The translations under genes and the position numbers were made by a program. A model generated the notes under the pieces. It searched no databases. It was given only the letters and a program-made list of their open reading frames with translations, and was not told the DNA's origin. A DNA stretch of 64,000 nucleotides, taken from contig LSYV01000002.1 of the NCBI GenBank assembly GCA_001584585.1, positions 3,353,601 to 3,417,600 on the forward strand, in the 5' to 3' direction. Of the stretch, positions 49,898 to 62,980 are shown in pieces. The DNA is from Gonium pectorale. Lineage: Eukaryota; Chlorophyta; Chlorophyceae; Chlamydomonadales; Volvocaceae. Each line of letters begins with the position of its first letter. Position 1 is the first letter of the stretch.

Positions 49898-52800
49898 ATG
49901 AGGCGGCTCTTTAAAGGCCTGTTCCGAAGCGGTGCGGATGTGCAGCCAAACCTGCCTAAACTCCGGGTGGGTGTGTGCGCCATGGATAAGAAGGCGCGCA
50001 GCAAGCCCATGAAGGAGATTCTGGAGCGCCTCACGGCGTGGGGGGAGTTCGAGGTCGTCATCTTCGGCGACGACGTCATCCTGGACAAGCCCACGGAGGA
50101 GTGGCCCCTGGTCGAGTGCCTCCTGTGCTGGCACTCCGACGGGTTTCCCCTCAAGAAGGCGCAGGAGTACATCCTCAATCGGCGGCCCTTCCTCGTGAAC
50201 GACGTGTTTATGCAGGCATGCGGGTTCCGAAGGACAAGCGGGGTCCTGCGTAACGCGTTCGCCATTACAGCGGCAGCGGGAACTTGGGCCTGCTTGCCAG
50301 CCCTTCGCCATCAGCGTGTCAGCACTGCAACTGTCTTCTGCCGCACACATCGACAGTGCTTGAAACTATGCTTTTTGCACGGATCGGTGCCCTTGCCGTG
50401 GCACAGTGATGGGGCCTTCTCCATCTCAGTCGTGCTGAGCTCTTGTGCATAACGCGCTGCGCGGTTGGCCGTTCTCGCCACAACGCAGGACGCACTCCTG
50501 GACCGCCGACGGGTGTACAAGCTGCTCGTCGAGAAGAACATCCCCGTTCCGACCCACATCATCGTGGAGAGGAGCGGCCTCCCTGAGGGTGCGTTGTGAG
50601 GGCCGGAAGTTGTGATTGGACGGGGCTTGGGGCTCCTGCCTCGTTACATGGGGCTCCTGCCGCGCTGTTACAGCAGTTCCCAACTAGATGACAGCGGGTT
50701 CATCTAAGGGGCAGGGGAGGTTCAGGAGACGCGCACGGCGAGCTGCTGCATGCCCGCATGCAGCAATTCCCGCGGCCGATGCCTATATGTGCAATCGGAC
50801 CACTTGTATGCATGGGCTTCGGCGCCGGGGCCAGAATGCTTCCGAGTGCAGATCAAGCATTTCACTTGGCGTGCGAAGGCTAGTCAGGCCCGTTTTTGGC
50901 CCCATACTTGCAGGCGTTACCGACCCGCCAGGGTTTATGGAGGACGAGGATTATGTTGAGCTGAACGGCCAGCGCATCTACAAGCCCTTCGTAGAGAAAC
51001 CCGTCAGCGGAGAGGACCACAACATCTGGGTCTACTATCCGCACTCCATGGTGGGTTCTGCGTGTTACGTAAGCGCCATCGGAAGACTTGCTTTGAAGAC
51101 TATGTACCCCGCCCCACCAACGCAAAAGAACGACCCTGGCCCACTCCTTGATGGCTGGCGGACGGACGCGTCCCGTGCTGCATCCCAGCGGTTGCCGGAG
51201 CTGAAGGGCACCCCTTCGGTTTGGCTGAGTGCTGTTTTAGATGGGAAGGGCGTACATGCTTTTTTGAGGAAGTAACGCCGGCTCCCGCGGCGTAGCTGCA
51301 TCCTTGCTGTGGTGTGCCCTCCAGGCCGGTGGCCCTGCAAACTCCTCTGCGGGGACCGTTGGGTCTATCAAGCCAGCGGTGACCCTGCATTACCTAGTCG
51401 CCCATGACATACTAACCAAGTAGCCATCTTGGGCAGGGCGCGACGTGATTGCGCAGGTTTGCAGCGCGTTTGGTTGATGTGGTCACCGCGCCTCTGTCGA
51501 GGCGTACCTGATGCTCTTGCGCCGCGCCCGCCTTCCCTCTCCAGGGTGGCGGCGTGAAGTACCTGTTCCGGAAAGTGGACGACAAGGCCTCCAAGTATGA
51601 TAGCGGCCACCCGGGCCGTGTTCGCCGCGACGGGTCTTACATCTATGAGGAGTTCCTGCCCACGGGCGGCACGGACGTGAAGGTGTACACCGTGGGGCCG
51701 AGGTGAGCCTTGCCGCATGGTTTCAACCGGATCAAGCGCAATAGGGCCCTGGTGAAGAGTGTCACTCCCACCTACCACGACTGTGACCCCCACCCGGTTG
51801 TCTTACACTTCTCACATTCGAGGCTTCGGCCCACCGGCTCAACATCCCGTGCCCCGGCCCCTGCTTGCCTGCAGGTACGCCCATGCCGAGGCGCGCAAGT
51901 CGCCGGTGGTGGACGGCAAGGTTCTCCGCAGCGCCGACGGCAAGGAGATGCGCTTTCCGGTGCTGCTGAGCCCGCAGGAGAAGGAGATTGCGCGCATGGT
52001 GTGCCTGGCTTTTGGCCAAAAGGTGTGCGGCTTTGACCTGCTGCGCTCCGAGAAGGGCCGCTCTTACGTCTGCGACGTCAATGGCTGGAGCTTTGTGAAG
52101 AACAGCAAGAAGTACTATGACGACGCGGCCGGCATCCTGCGCTCCATCATCCTCTCCGCGCTGGCGCCGCATCGCCTCAACGTGCAGCCACACCTGCCCA
52201 CGGCGCCCTCGGGGCTGACGAACCCGGAGACCGGCAGCGCGGTCGTGGTGCGTGCGGGTGTTGGGGGCAATGTGCGGGACAGCGTCTGTCTTCAGAATGG
52301 AGTGCAATTGCGTCAAGATGGTGCAGGGTTTGGATACAGGACGGCACATGGCTCACCGCACCGGTATGAGTGCGTTGTCTGGATCCAGTATCTCTTTCCT
52401 GTGATAGGTTGCAAAGACGCCGCGCCTGAATCCGGTAGTCCTGAACCTGACCCCCGCCAGACCTTGTTGAGCTGCGTCCGCGGATGACGCTGTGTTGTTA
52501 TATCTTAACAAGCTGGGATTGTTATAGTATTCGGCCGTGCATCCCACCAACACACCTACCGGCAGAGCGACGACGAGGACGACGACGACGCGCTGGTGCC
52601 GGGCATGGACGTGAGCGAGGTGCGCCACACGGCCAAGCGCAGCCAGAAGGAGGAGTTGCGCTGCGTGCTGGCGGTCGTCCGGCACGGAGGTGAGCGGAGG
52701 CGCCCGGCTGCCGTAGGGCAACAGGGGACATGGAGACAAGGCGGGGGGCGACGGCTTGGGCACAGGGTGGCAAGGTCAAGGCACGGTGTCTCCTGATTCT

Positions 52801-55800
52801 CTGGGCTGCACGGAACGGCCGACGCACGAACGGCCCTGCATGGGTCCAGACGGTGAGGCTGAAGCTAAGAGCCCTCCCCCTCTGCCCCGTGGCCCCGTGT
52901 GACGACCGCCCCGCTGTTCAGACCGCACGCCCAAGCAGAAGCTGAAGGTGATGGTGANNNNNNNNNNNNNNNNNNNNNNNNNNNNNNNNNNNNNNNNNNN
53001 NNNNNNNNNNNNNNNNNNNNNNNNNNNNNNNNNNNNNNNNNNNNNNNNNNNNNNNNNNNNNNNNNNNNNNNNNNNNNNNNNNNNNNNNNNNNNNNNNNNN
53101 NNNNNNNNNNNNNNNNNNNNNNNNNNNNNNNNNNNNNNNNNNNNNNNNNNNNNNNNNNNNNNNNNNNNNNNNNNNNNNNNNNNNNNNNNNNNNNNNNNNN
53201 NNNNNNNNNNNNNNNNNNNNNNNNNNNNNNNNNCGCGAAGGGCAAGCAGGCCAAGCTCAAGTCGCCCCTGCAGCTGCAGGAGCTGCTGGACATTACGCGG
53301 CAGCTTGTCAAGGTGTGCGGAGGAACGGTTGCGGCGCATACGTCCTGCGCAAGGAACCGTGCATGACGAGGTTGTTCTCGCTGTAGTTGAAAGCATGAAG
53401 TAGCCCATGTTGGAAAATATGAAGGAGGGACTCACAGGTTTCTTTTGTGGTAGGGTCGATAAGGGGCCAGCAAGTGGCCGTGTTGGCGCAGTTCGGAGAT
53501 GCTCCTGTCCGAGTGGCCTTGCTGATTCCGGCGCTTACTGTTTGCTTTGCCGCCCATGTACTGGTTCTCTCATCGCTTCCCTGTTGTCCCAACGAATACC
53601 CGCGCAGGACGCAGAGCGTCGCGACGACGAGAAGGAGGGAGCCGCGGCGGGCGGGGCACCGGGCGACGACCAGGCCGCGCGGGAGGCGGCACAGGAGATG
53701 CGCAGCAAGCTGCGCATCATGCAGACCGTGCTGGAGAGCGGCGGTCAGTTCTCCGGCATCAACCGTAAGGTCCAGATCAAGCCGCTGCGTTGGGGGCTTC
53801 CGGCGGACAGCACCCAGGCTGCGGCCGCCAGCTCGGCCACCCCGCAGACAGCGGGGAGCGGCAACGGCCCGATTGTGGGCGCAGGCGGCTCCACAGACGT
53901 GCTGGCTGGCTTTGGTTCAAGCACAGGTGGGTTGCCGAGCTCAACACACTACTTGCCGCGTGGTGGGCACACGCAGCGCTAGGTGCACATCGCCGCCAGA
54001 ATTGTTCATGGTGCAGTACGCGTTGCAAAAGTACAGTGAGCGATTTAATTGGGAGGCGCAGAGAGGTTCACCCGCCGGGACTCGTTTGTGGCCCCAGGCT
54101 TACGATTGCCTCTCTCCCCACCCGCACTTTCTCCCGCTCGATTGTCGCCGCGCAGAGCCGGGATCTTCGGCGCAGCTGCAGGGCCTGCCCTCCGGCACCC
54201 CCGTGCTGGAGGAGGGGCTGTTGATTCTCAAATGGGGCGGCGTGCTCACCCACGCGGGCCGGCAGCAGGCCGAGGACCTGGGCAAGATCTACCGTATGGT
54301 CATGTACCCGAGGTGCGGGGCCTCCCTGCCGATCAGCTTTAATACGAAATCTTGGAAAGTGGTTGTCACATACCGACATACGGTAAACAGGGGCAGAGCC
54401 GAGGTGCCGTGCGCCGTGCTGGCGGCGTGCACCAACATCCACAGACCCAAGTGCATGCAGCAGCAACAGCACCGTCGGCCATTCATTCGCATTGGACGCC
54501 GCTTCCGCTTCCCCAGCGGCTGCATGGGAGGTTAAGCGCTGACGTGTAATCCCCTCGCGCGACGGAACGCCCGCTTCCGCAGCGGTGGCAATGGGCTGCT
54601 GCGCCTGCACTCGACCTACCGGCACGACCTCAAGATCTACTCGTCGGATGAGGGCCGCGTACAGGTGCGGGGGTTGGCCTTCGTGGCCGCCCGGCGCGGG
54701 GCAATCGGGCTGTCTAGTGGCTACGTGAGGCGCTTCAGTCTCCCGCAAGGGCCTCTGTCATCCTGCGGTCCCAGCACACGTATAAAAGCGTGCGCACATT
54801 GTGTACGGTACGGTTTCGTACGTAGGCTTGGACCCACAATCGTGCATAGGCGGCGTGGAGTGCCCCAACCCGTCATGCGTCACCCTGTGTGTGCGCCACC
54901 TAGTGCGACACGTTCCGTTCGCGCCAAACGGCTGTCGTGCTTAAAGCCCCGAGCCGCCCTGCCATCTGCAGACCTCCGCGGCCGCCTTCACCAAGGCCAT
55001 GCTGGACCTGGAGGGCAGCAGCCTGACGCCCATCCTGGTGTCGCTGGTCAACAAGGATGCGTCCATGCTGGAGGCGTTTGGCAAGGGCGCGTCCGACGAC
55101 ATCGCGGAGACCAAGGAGGCGCTGTACCAGGTGCGGGGCCGGTGCGCTTGTGTATCGGGCGTTGAAAACCTTGGCTAGGTTCGTATGGCCGGATAAAAGG
55201 CCAGTCCTGCACGGCGACGAAGCTGCAAAGCACGGTAAGTTACGGTCTTACCTGCTCGGATTGAATGCGTGCCGACCTCGGCAGCCCCCGCCTCACGCCT
55301 GGTAACCTCTGCCATCTCCGGTGAAAAGGATTAACCTCTGCAAGTTCACATTACTGGATCCCCTGGGCAAAACCACGTGCAGGCGATGACCTGGGATCCC
55401 GAGAAGCCGGCCATGGCCCCCCTGGCGGTCAGCAAGCTCTCCCACACGCCCATGATCAGCCCGCCGCTCTCGCCGAAGGTCAGCCGCACCTCCTCCTTCG
55501 CCACCGCCAAGGGCATGGTGGCCGCGGCGGCGGCCAGCAGCGCGGCGGCGGCGGCCAGCACCAGCGCAGCAGCGGCTGGCGCGCAGCTCATTCTGCAGGC
55601 CTCCGGCGACGCCGGGTCTGCAACCGGCGGCGGCGCCACGCCGACTGGTTCCGGCTCCCAGCCGTCAGCTGTGCTGCCCGTTCTGCAGCGCATGATGGAT
55701 AGGCTGCAGGCCCTTAAGGCCGCGGCGCGAGAGCGGGAAGCTGAGCTGGAGTTGGAGCGCGAGCGCGAGCGTGAAGCGGCGCGAGGGCACGCTGAGGCAG

Positions 55801-58800
55801 CAGCGGCATCCGCAGCGGCCGCTGCGGAGGCAGCTGCGGCAGCCGATGCCGCAAGCGCGGAGGCGAGCGACCAGACGGAGGCAGAGAGGCCGGAGGATGC
55901 GGAGCCGCAGCTGGCTGCGGCAGCAGACGAGAACGCTGCGGACGGGGCGGCGCCAGTGGGCGCCGAGGAGGATGCCGCAGTGGAGGCGCCGTCTCCCGCA
56001 GACGGCGCCGCTGAGGTGCCCGCAACTGAAACAGAGTCCTCGCCAGCCCCACCGCCTCCCCAACCTGAGCACGGCGCAGCACGCCCCCACGCGAACACGG
56101 CGGCCGCATATGGCGGGGGCGCCCACCGGCCCAGCCCGCTCTCGAAGCGGTCCATGGAGCCCGCCTCGTACGCAGCCGGCTCCGCCACGCAGCACTCGCT
56201 GCTGCGTGCCAACTCGGCGCCCTCCATTGTGGCCAACCTGCCCGACACGCCGCTGGGGCTGCTGCGGCGGCTTGTTGAGCTACTGAAGAAACTGGAGGAC
56301 CGGCTGCGCCAGCTGGTGCGGGAGGAGGGGGACAAGTGGCGTGCCGGCGGTGGCCCCGCCAAGTACAGCTCGCTGAGCATGGATCCCAAGGAGCGCGTGC
56401 ACGAGGAGGGGCAGCCCTGCGGCGGGGAGAAAATGCTGCTCATGTTCGACAGGTGGGAGCGGTGCAGCGGTCGGGCCGGGGCGGCTGGGCGTGGGGCACC
56501 GTGCCGTTTGTGAAGAGGGTGGCCTTGATGAATGCGGGCTGGTGCGCGATGGCGGGCCCAGGTCTGTGGCTGTTGCATGGTGCATGGGGGCGTTGGTTCT
56601 GACGTAAGGGTGGACTGTGGACTCACGCGTTCGGGCATTCCTCATGGACTCGCCGCCACGGTGTGGCGCCCGGCCGGGCCGAGGCGTGCAGGTGGCACAA
56701 GCTGCTGAAGTCGTTCTACCACGAAAAGAAGGACCGCTTCGACATCTCCAAGGTGCCCGACATCTACGACAGCGCAAAGTACGATGCCATCCACAATGCG
56801 CACCTTGGGCTCGAGGTGCTCGAGGTGAGGGCTGACGGCACCAGCGCGCCACCCTCCCTGTCATCGCTTATCGGGCCTTACAAGGAACGAACACGTGCAC
56901 CTTGCTCGCCCAGCTCATGCGGTGCCGTCATTTCGTTGCTCCCTGTACCTTGAACCGTTGATGCTGATCATTCACAACCGTTGCCTTGTGCCCGCACAGG
57001 AGCTGTACGTTGTGGCCAAGCTGCTGGCGGACATTGTGATCCCGTGCGAGTACGGTCTGGATGCGGGCGGCAAGCTGCGCATCGGCTCCAAGATTGCCAA
57101 CGAGCTGCTGGGCAAGCTGCTCATCGACCTGGCGTCCATGCGCGAGGAGAGCATGGCCACCGCAAGCATGGAGCCGCCCGGCGGGCGCGGGGGCGCGGGG
57201 ACACCCACCATCGGCTTCAATTACGACCAGCTGGAGGGCGACGTGGGCAGGTGCGATGCCGGTGGCTTAGGCAGTGGGCAGGCAGCAACGGAGGGCCTGG
57301 CGAGGATCCTTGATGCGCTTCGGGGCACAACAGGTTGCGCGCATTGTGCAGGTTGCCCTATTCATGTGTGCGCGCGAGGCGTTTCAGCACGCACAATCGT
57401 GGTAACTTGGTTTCAAGTGGTGGGGGTGTGCAGATGCGCGATGTGTCTAAACCCCATGTGCCCGATCGGGACCCATGCGCAGGATCTCGCTGCAGGACGA
57501 GGCCATGGTGAAGAGTGGCACGGGCATGCGCGGGTCTGCGTCCTGTGTCAGCAGCTCTCGCGGCGGCGGACCCATGGGTCGCGAGGGGGAGCCGGAGGGC
57601 GCCGCTGGGGGCGACATGGAGCAGGCCGAGACCGAGACCATCCACCGGCTATGCCCGACCTACGCCTCGGACATCAACTCGCCGCTGCGCCACGTCCGCA
57701 CGCGCATCTACTTTACGTCCGAATCACACATGCACTCGCTGGTCAACGTGCTCCGCTGGTGCCACCTCGGGCCGGAGGCCGCCAACTGCGGCGCGCCGCC
57801 GCCCCCGACGCCGCCGTCGGGCACCGGCGGCGCATCCAGTCCCGACCTCCGCGCGTCCACCGGCGGTGCGCCGACAGCGACGGCCGCCGCGGCGGCGGCG
57901 GCGGCGGCGTACGTGCGCGCTGGCGGTGTCAGCGCCGGCAGCGGAGCGGACGGCACGTCGTCGCCCATGGGCATGGCTGCCGGGACGCTGCCGGGCGGCG
58001 CGGCGTACGGTCGGCAGTTTGACAACTCGCCGCTGCTGAGCGAGGCGGCTTGCGCACAGCTGGACGAGACGACGGAGCTGGACTACCTGACGCAGGTGCG
58101 GCGGCGCTACGTCCTCCGGGGTAGGGCAACTATGTGCCCCAGCGCCACATGAGCCATGTTGCTGCATCCCTCACACCATTACATGCCCTCACTCCTCATC
58201 GAACCGCTTGCCTGCTAGGTGGTGTTTCGCATGTACGAGAACAAGACGGTGCCCGTGGACAGCCCCGAGCGCTTCCGCGTCGAGGTGCTCTTCTCGCCCG
58301 GCGCCAACTACAACCCCTTCAACTTCAACATGCCGCTGCACAACAACCACGTGCTGCCCACCATCCCGCGCACCTCACTACACAAGAACGACGGCATCAC
58401 GCTGGCCGAGATGGAGGAGAAGCTGTTGCCCTTCTCGCAGGTGTGCCGGAGGGGGTGCTGCAGCTTGATGGGGTCAGGGAAGTTTGATGTGGTGTTGGGT
58501 GCCGCGATAGGCAAGAGGGTAAGGTGCGCAGGCTTGAAGGACAGGCGTTGCGCCTTTAGAATAGTGCGGAGCATCCTCTACTGTGTGATGTCGGCCTGTC
58601 CAGAACAAACCACACCGCATATTTGCTGAGAACTGCCAACGGGCTATGATGGTACGGTCTTTCCGTTGAGCCCCTGTCGTCTTGTCTCAACCATCCCGCC
58701 GGCCTTCCTCGGTCGGCCGCTGCGCAGACGCGCAAGTTCAACAAGTGCAGCTACGCGCTGCAGTACAGCCTGCGAGCACCGCACCTGCAGAACAGCCGCT

Positions 58801-58934
58801 ACGGCAGCGTGGCCAACCTGGGCCACAACGCGCGGAGCACCGCATCAATGCCCGGCAACGACAGCCAAGGAGACATCCCGAGGGCCGCCGCGGTGGCGGG
58901 TACCGTGCCTAGCGGAGCCGCGGTGGACGCCTGA
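49898..58934 (+). CDS. VIP1: VIP1/PPIP5K inositol hexakisphosphate and diphosphoinositol-pentakisphosphate kinase
   Basis: Makes inositol pyrophosphates (1-InsP7/InsP8) that signal phosphate and nutrient status. The ATG at 49898 precedes the N-terminal kinase fold. Exons 49898-50215, 50489-50588, 50914-51050, 51545-51702 and 51875-52247 carry [11 protein letters not shown], the kinase core ([33 protein letters not shown]) and [26 protein letters not shown]. The acid-phosphatase-like half starts with [12 protein letters not shown] (52566-52689 joined to 52922 onward), breaks at an N gap, and resumes with 53608-53926, 54156-54312, 54583-54664, 54972-55130, 55383-56452, 56692-56824, 57000-57250, 57483-58095, 58219-58440 and 58728-58934. 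Family motifs there include [51 protein letters not shown] and [25 protein letters not shown]. Ala/Glu-rich insertions at about 55500-56100 and 57780-57980 enlarge that half. The first intron has a GC donor. Confidence 0.95.
52958..53233. other. Assembly gap (276 N) in the VIP1 phosphatase-like domain
   Basis: The gap begins just after [15 protein letters not shown] and ends before the [23 protein letters not shown] exon. It removes part of at least one exon and probably an intron, so the frame across it cannot be checked here. Confidence 0.95.
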
Positions 58935-59455
58935 AAGGTGCCCTCCGCGGGGCGGCTGCTGGTTGGTATGGCGCGTGCTTGGTCATATGGGGTGGTGCTT
59001 TGCATGAGCTGGGCGATGCGTATTAGGTATTCAAATCTGAACGAAACGAAACGAGTTGGCGCGGGCCCACGTGGCGGCAGTGCGTCGGCTATGCGGCCGT
59101 AGTGTCTTAACTGGCTCAAGGAAGCACTTGACGAGGACCCGCTGTCTTGACGTTTTCGGAGTCGGCGCGTCGGCGCAGGAGGAAACAGAATGGCATCGAA
59201 GCCAGAGCCATGCGTCCTTTCTTGTGCAGGGCCTGATGGTCGGGGCAACGTGATTCATTGTACTGCATGCGAGCGACCGAGTCGCATGCGGCGCTTGCTG
59301 TGACGCGGAAGCTTGGCTGCCAAACCAACGCGTTCCTTCGTAGAGGCTCGCGATGCGCTTCAGTGCCCATTAGGCGTGGCGAAAGGGGAGAATGAAATGG
59401 GGATGGACATCGTGAACATGGTGTTCCTGTACGGCAACAGCCGAACATAATGTGC

Positions 59456-59460
59456 TGTAA
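59456..59460 (+). terminator. TGTAA polyadenylation signal of VIP1
   Basis: TGTAA 522 bases after the VIP1 stop. It is the first clear match downstream on the plus strand. Confidence 0.5.
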
Positions 59461-60086
59461 GGTTAATGGAACAGCACGAGGGGACAGTCGTTTCGACTCG
59501 GTGACAGCTGTGGAGCATTTATGTAAGGCGGCGACGGCATTTTGCAGGGTGACGCCACATTATCACACATGCACACTTCATTCATTCATCCAGCAGTATT
59601 AGTGTACCAAGAGGAATGTTGCCTCCTGCATTCTCCGTTTCACTGGGTGTGTCGTTTCTATATGGCATCAGGCAAGAGTGGTATGATCACTTCATCCGCA
59701 AGCTGGCCCACTAGGAGCTTTCCAAGTACTCATGAGACATTTCACGCGTCCTAAACCCGCATCACTTCACACCTCAGCGAGCGCGCTCGCCATTATAGCG
59801 ACGCTTGGTGAATGGATGAGCCGAACCTGTGGACCCGATAGTGCTTTCCATGCCCGTAGCTAGTAACCAAATTTGGGTTTGGGTGGAGAACATACGGTGA
59901 AGATTACATGTTGGCCGCTTTATACGGCGCAGCTTCTGGCCCACCGCAGATGGTCCAAAATCCACTCACTCAACATCGACAGACACCCGACAGTCGACGG
60001 CCCATGAACGGGCCCCCTTTCCAAAATTGCGTGATGCCGGTACCGTGGTCAAACACACGCGTCACAGCCCGCTCACGTACGCTTTT

Positions 60087-60091
60087 TTACA
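60087..60091 (-). terminator. TGTAA polyadenylation signal of SBPase
   Basis: TTACA on the plus strand reads TGTAA on the minus strand, about 143 bases after the SBPase stop. Confidence 0.55.
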
Positions 60092-60233
60092 AGCGATGCA
60101 CAACCCACCGCACTCCTCTCCACACCCCCTGGCGGAGACTGCTCCGATTCAGGTCAGTATGTCACACAAGTACAAAACCACGGGTCAAAATCTGCAAAAC
60201 TGCAGTCACCGACGCGCCACGGCGCGGCTCCGT

Positions 60234-62980
60234 TTAGGCAGCCACCTGGCTGAAGCGAGGCGAGTGGCCTACGAAGGGCAGCAAGATCGAGGACGAACAA
60301 TTTAGCGACAATGCACCGAGGAACTTTACCTGGCTGGAGAGTAACCGATATGACTCAGCGCAAGTGTAAACTTTGACCAAACTGAGCCTACCGCCCTGTC
60401 ATCACTCACCGTACATGTACTCCTCGAAGCGGCGGACCTCGCCGACCGAGCCGTAGCAGATCTGCGTGCGCTGGTCGCAGTTGTAGATGGGGATGTCCAG
60501 AGCCGACACCTGCTTACCGTCGCAGCTCGACGCACCGCCGGCCTTCTCGACCTGCAGTCAGAAAATACCGGCAGCGCCTCCACGTAAGGCAATGGCCAAT
60601 ACCAACCGGGCCCTCGGAAGCACCGGGCTTCATGATCGAAGCAAAAGCTGCTTGGTCGTATCCCAGTCAACAGGCCGAAATTACTGATTTGGCCAGAGCG
60701 CCAGCCAAGTCCCATCTAAGCTAAGTACACAGCCCGCGCTCACCAGCAGGGCCAGGGGGGCAACCTCGAAGAGGATGCGGAGCTTGGCCTTGGTGGTGGG
60801 TGAGGTCACGTTGGTGAACACACCCTTCTCCTTGACGATGATCTGGAACACGTCGGGCACCATGCCGCCGGTGTAGCGCAGGGTGTACTTCTCGCCCAGG
60901 TAGAAGTTGATCAGGCGCTCGTAGGCGGGGTTGTCGAAGGTGGCGCGGAGGTTGCCGGGGGCGAACATCTTGCCCTCGCCTGCGGAGAGTCGAGAGCGTG
61001 GTAGGGCGCAAGAGTTCAGGGTGGGGCACGGGGAGGGAGTCGGGGCAGGGCGGCAGGGCGCACGGGTTGGAGCGTGCGACGGGCGGCAAAAGGCAGACAC
61101 AGCCAAGAGCGGGGCGCCTGTAGTCCCCCGCCAGTCGCAAATGCCTAATGAACGCGCAATCTTGAGCGGGGAAAGCAGCACAGGTTGCCACAGGTAGCGG
61201 CTGCTGCTGTCTCTAATGCCTTCGAAACATCCACAGCCAAGGCAATCCGTGGCGCTACAGGATCGCCGCCCTATTCTTTGCCAGCCTAAAACGTGGCTGT
61301 TTACTCACCAATCTCGGTGGTCTCCTTCACGTGCATCCACTTGCCGTCGTCCATGAGCAGGAACTCGTGGCAGGCGGGGGCGTCCTTGAGGGCAATGCAG
61401 AACACCGTGCGGGGGCCGTAGATGCCCATGCCGGCGGCGACCTGGTAGGTGGGGACGAGGAAGACGTGCAAGTGAGGTCAGGTGGGTCCAGTCGGGGGTG
61501 CAAACTCTTCCAGTAAGGGGAGGGTCACAGTGGCGAAGCACAGATCAAAGGTCTACATCACCCAGTCCTGCCATTTCTGCCAGTGTGGGGACCCAGCCGA
61601 TACGGGGATGCTGATCGACAGGTCCGAGTGAGTTCCTCGAAGCTGGGCATCTTGGGATCCAGTTCAGGCTAATCCCTGCAATATCCCGTAGAATCCAGCG
61701 CACGGTCCTGTAGAGTGGTGCCGTGATACGACACACAGCTCACCGCCGCACTATCACATGTTACGCCCATTGTATCAAGCCTCTACACATCCCGATGTGC
61801 ATCCAACAAACGTGTCAATGACCCCACTACGCATACCCGTACAGGCCATACGCAGCATGTGGTCCGTTCGCCCACTAGGCTCACCCCTTGGTCCGCAACC
61901 CCACCTGCTCACGGCCGGTGATGCCGGTCAGCTTGTCGCCGGGCCACACACCGAAGATGGTGCCGACCGAAAAGTTAGTGTCAACGATGGACGAGCCATC
62001 CAGGGGGTCGAAAGCGACGCAGAAGCCCTCCCCGCCCATGTCCACGGGCTCGGGCACCTCCTCCGAGCAGGCCAGCTTGCAGACGTGCTACAGGCCCAAA
62101 GAGTTACAACGGGTAACTGTTAGCAAACCACATGACAAAAGGGAAGCGAAGGAGAATGCTGGCTGTTTATCACAGAAACAGCCAGTGACGGGCGCCCCTG
62201 ATTGCGATGACAGTGCCCGGCACCCTGGTGGGGGATATCCGGACCCCGTGTAATCCCTATCCCAATGCAGCCACCCCCCATACTTCCACCAACCCATAGG
62301 CGCATGGCTCACCGAGTACTTCAGGGCCTCGAACAGGAGCTTGTCCGCAACCATGTCCACGGCCAGCTGCTCATCGCCGAAGCTGTTCACGCAGGCCGTG
62401 CCGGCGCACGAAGCAGTGCGGACCTACATAATCGATGGCCGAGTATCAAACAAAGGGTCCACTTTGGCGCACGTTACCCATTTTCTGTGTTTCCGATCAC
62501 CTTGTGGCCGATGGTGCGCACGGCCTCGGCCATGCTCATCATCAGCTGGCGCAGCTTCGGGTCGGGGGTTGCCTCAACCAGGAACTCGGCCAGGCTGTCG
62601 CCGATCTGCGCGGCAAGCAGTAGTCATGAGCATCCGGCGCGACGCCTGCAAGCAGACGCTCGGGCACTTGCCTTGGCCTGGGTCATGACAGCCGTGCGGC
62701 GGGACTGCACACGCGCAGAGCGAACAGAGCGCTTCACGCGTGCGGCCACAGCGGCGCCCTTGAAGGCCGAGGCGTTCGCCGAGGCGACGACAACCGGGGC
62801 GGTCGCCGCGCGGCCCATCTACGTGGCAACCAAGAAAGCAATTGTGTTAATGGGTCTGGCATGGAGACTGGTCTGCCGGGTTTCCCTAAGGCCGTTGAGC
62901 CTGACCTTGGGGACCGCCACAGCGCGGCGCTCGCCGGCGACGGCACCGGCAACCTTCTGGCGCATCATGGTAGCGGCCAT
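60234..62980 (-). CDS. SEBP1: Sedoheptulose-1,7-bisphosphatase, chloroplast (9 exons)
   Basis: Calvin-Benson cycle enzyme removing the C1 phosphate of sedoheptulose 1,7-bisphosphate in the stroma. Exons 62980-62906, 62818-62672, 62605-62501, 62423-62313, 62087-61905, 61441-61309, 60979-60744, 60551-60410 and 60268-60234 join in phase to 388 residues. The first roughly 70 residues are Ala/Arg/Val/Ser-rich and almost free of acidic residues: a chloroplast transit peptide. [19 protein letters not shown] starts the mature protein. SCAGTACVN holds the Cys pair that thioredoxin reduces in plant SBPase. FDPLDGSS is the metal-binding FBPase-family motif. [41 protein letters not shown] and [11 protein letters not shown] distinguish SBPase from FBPase. 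The second intron uses a GC donor. The last exon is only 35 bases ([10 protein letters not shown]). Confidence 0.97.

Larger units (their letters stand above)
58935..60233. other. Convergent intergenic region, VIP1 / SBPase
   Basis: Contains both 3' UTRs. No frame with codon bias or domain similarity was found. Confidence 0.55.

Noticed and set aside
55346..56638. 430-codon minus-strand frame opposite VIP1
   Set aside because: Mirror of the Ala/Glu-rich VIP1 exon. It has no independent domain.
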